A stretch of 48,912 nt of DNA from an uncultured Treponema sp. (GTDB taxonomy: Bacteria; Spirochaetota; Spirochaetia; Treponematales; Treponemataceae): NCBI GenBank assembly GCA_946537975.1, contig CAMNGG010000226.1:1-48912 (forward strand), read 5' to 3'. Positions 48,481 to 48,912 of this stretch are shown piece after piece (the stretch's first letter is position 1; every line of letters starts with the position of its first letter). The notes under the pieces are model-generated. The model worked only from the letters and a program-made list of their open reading frames with translations. It did not search any database and was not told the origin of the DNA. The position numbers and the translations under genes were made by a program.

Positions 48481-48912
48481 CTACTTCTTACCAAAAATAT
48501 CAAAATATCCGGCAATGAATACTACTAGAATGATAAGTGGAGCGATGTAGCGCAGGTAGAACTGAACAACCTTGTTCTTAGGGAACTTAATTCCGTCTCC
48601 GGCATCAGCTTCGGCAATAAAGCCGTCCCAGCCCCAGCCCTTCTTAAGAGTACAGAAGAGGAGGAAGAGCATAGATCCCAATGGGAGGAGGTTCTGGCTT
48701 ACAATAAAGTCTTCCAAAGCGTCGATTGAGCCGATGTGAGCACCAAAGTGAACTCCAGACCAAACGTTCATACCAAGAGCGGCAGGTGTAGCGAGCACGA
48801 GCATAGCAATAAAGTTGATGAGAACTGACTTGCGGCGGCTCCAGCCAAACTTATCCATTGGGAAGGCAACGATATTCTCGAATACGGCAATTACTGTAGA
48901 CAAAGCAGCAAA
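48481..48912 (-). CDS. Sodium-dependent transporter (NSS/SNF family), C-terminal part (5' truncated by window edge)
   Basis: FAALSTVIAVFENIVAFPMDKFGWSRRKSVLINFIAMLVLATPAALG...WDGFIAEADAGDGIKFP, typical of bacterial NSS C-termini; frame remains open to the window edge. Confidence 0.85.
   Translation of the reverse strand, partial: FAALSTVIAVFENIVAFPMDKFGWSRRKSVLINFIAMLVLATPAALGMNVWSGVHFGAHIGSIDALEDFIVSQNLLPLGSMLFLLFCTLKKGWGWDGFIAEADAGDGIKFPKNKVVQFYLRYIAPLIILVVFIAGYFDIFGKK

Overview
The window looks like a Treponema-like spirochete chromosome segment; this taxonomic call is inferred from protein character and was not searched. Left part (1-10.3 kb): housekeeping genes around glutamine amide nitrogen: carB (3' part), pyrG, glnA, an ANTAR response regulator, purF, a GGDEF protein, tRNA-Ile2(CAU) and glmS. 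Several carry palindromic, RPE-like insertions: in frame inside carB, twice inside purF, and at the carB/pyrG junction where the pyrG start is duplicated. Centre (10.4-11.5 kb): an AT-rich patch with a two-gene module (truncated ComF/PRTase-like protein plus SLOG-like protein) flanked by short repeats. About 73% of the window is three paralogous giant lipoproteins (about 3923, 4156 and 3753 aa) on the minus strand. They are built from serial Ig-like modules with EF-hand-type Ca-binding loops, a TIG-like segment and a propeller-like C-terminus ending in a shared ETAQ tail. The two transcription units encoding them are each preceded by a sequence closely matching the sigma-28 (FliA) flagellar promoter (TAAA-N15/16-GCCGATAA). 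This suggests motility-coregulated giant surface proteins. The right end holds a small lipoprotein and the 3' end of an NSS-family sodium-dependent transporter.
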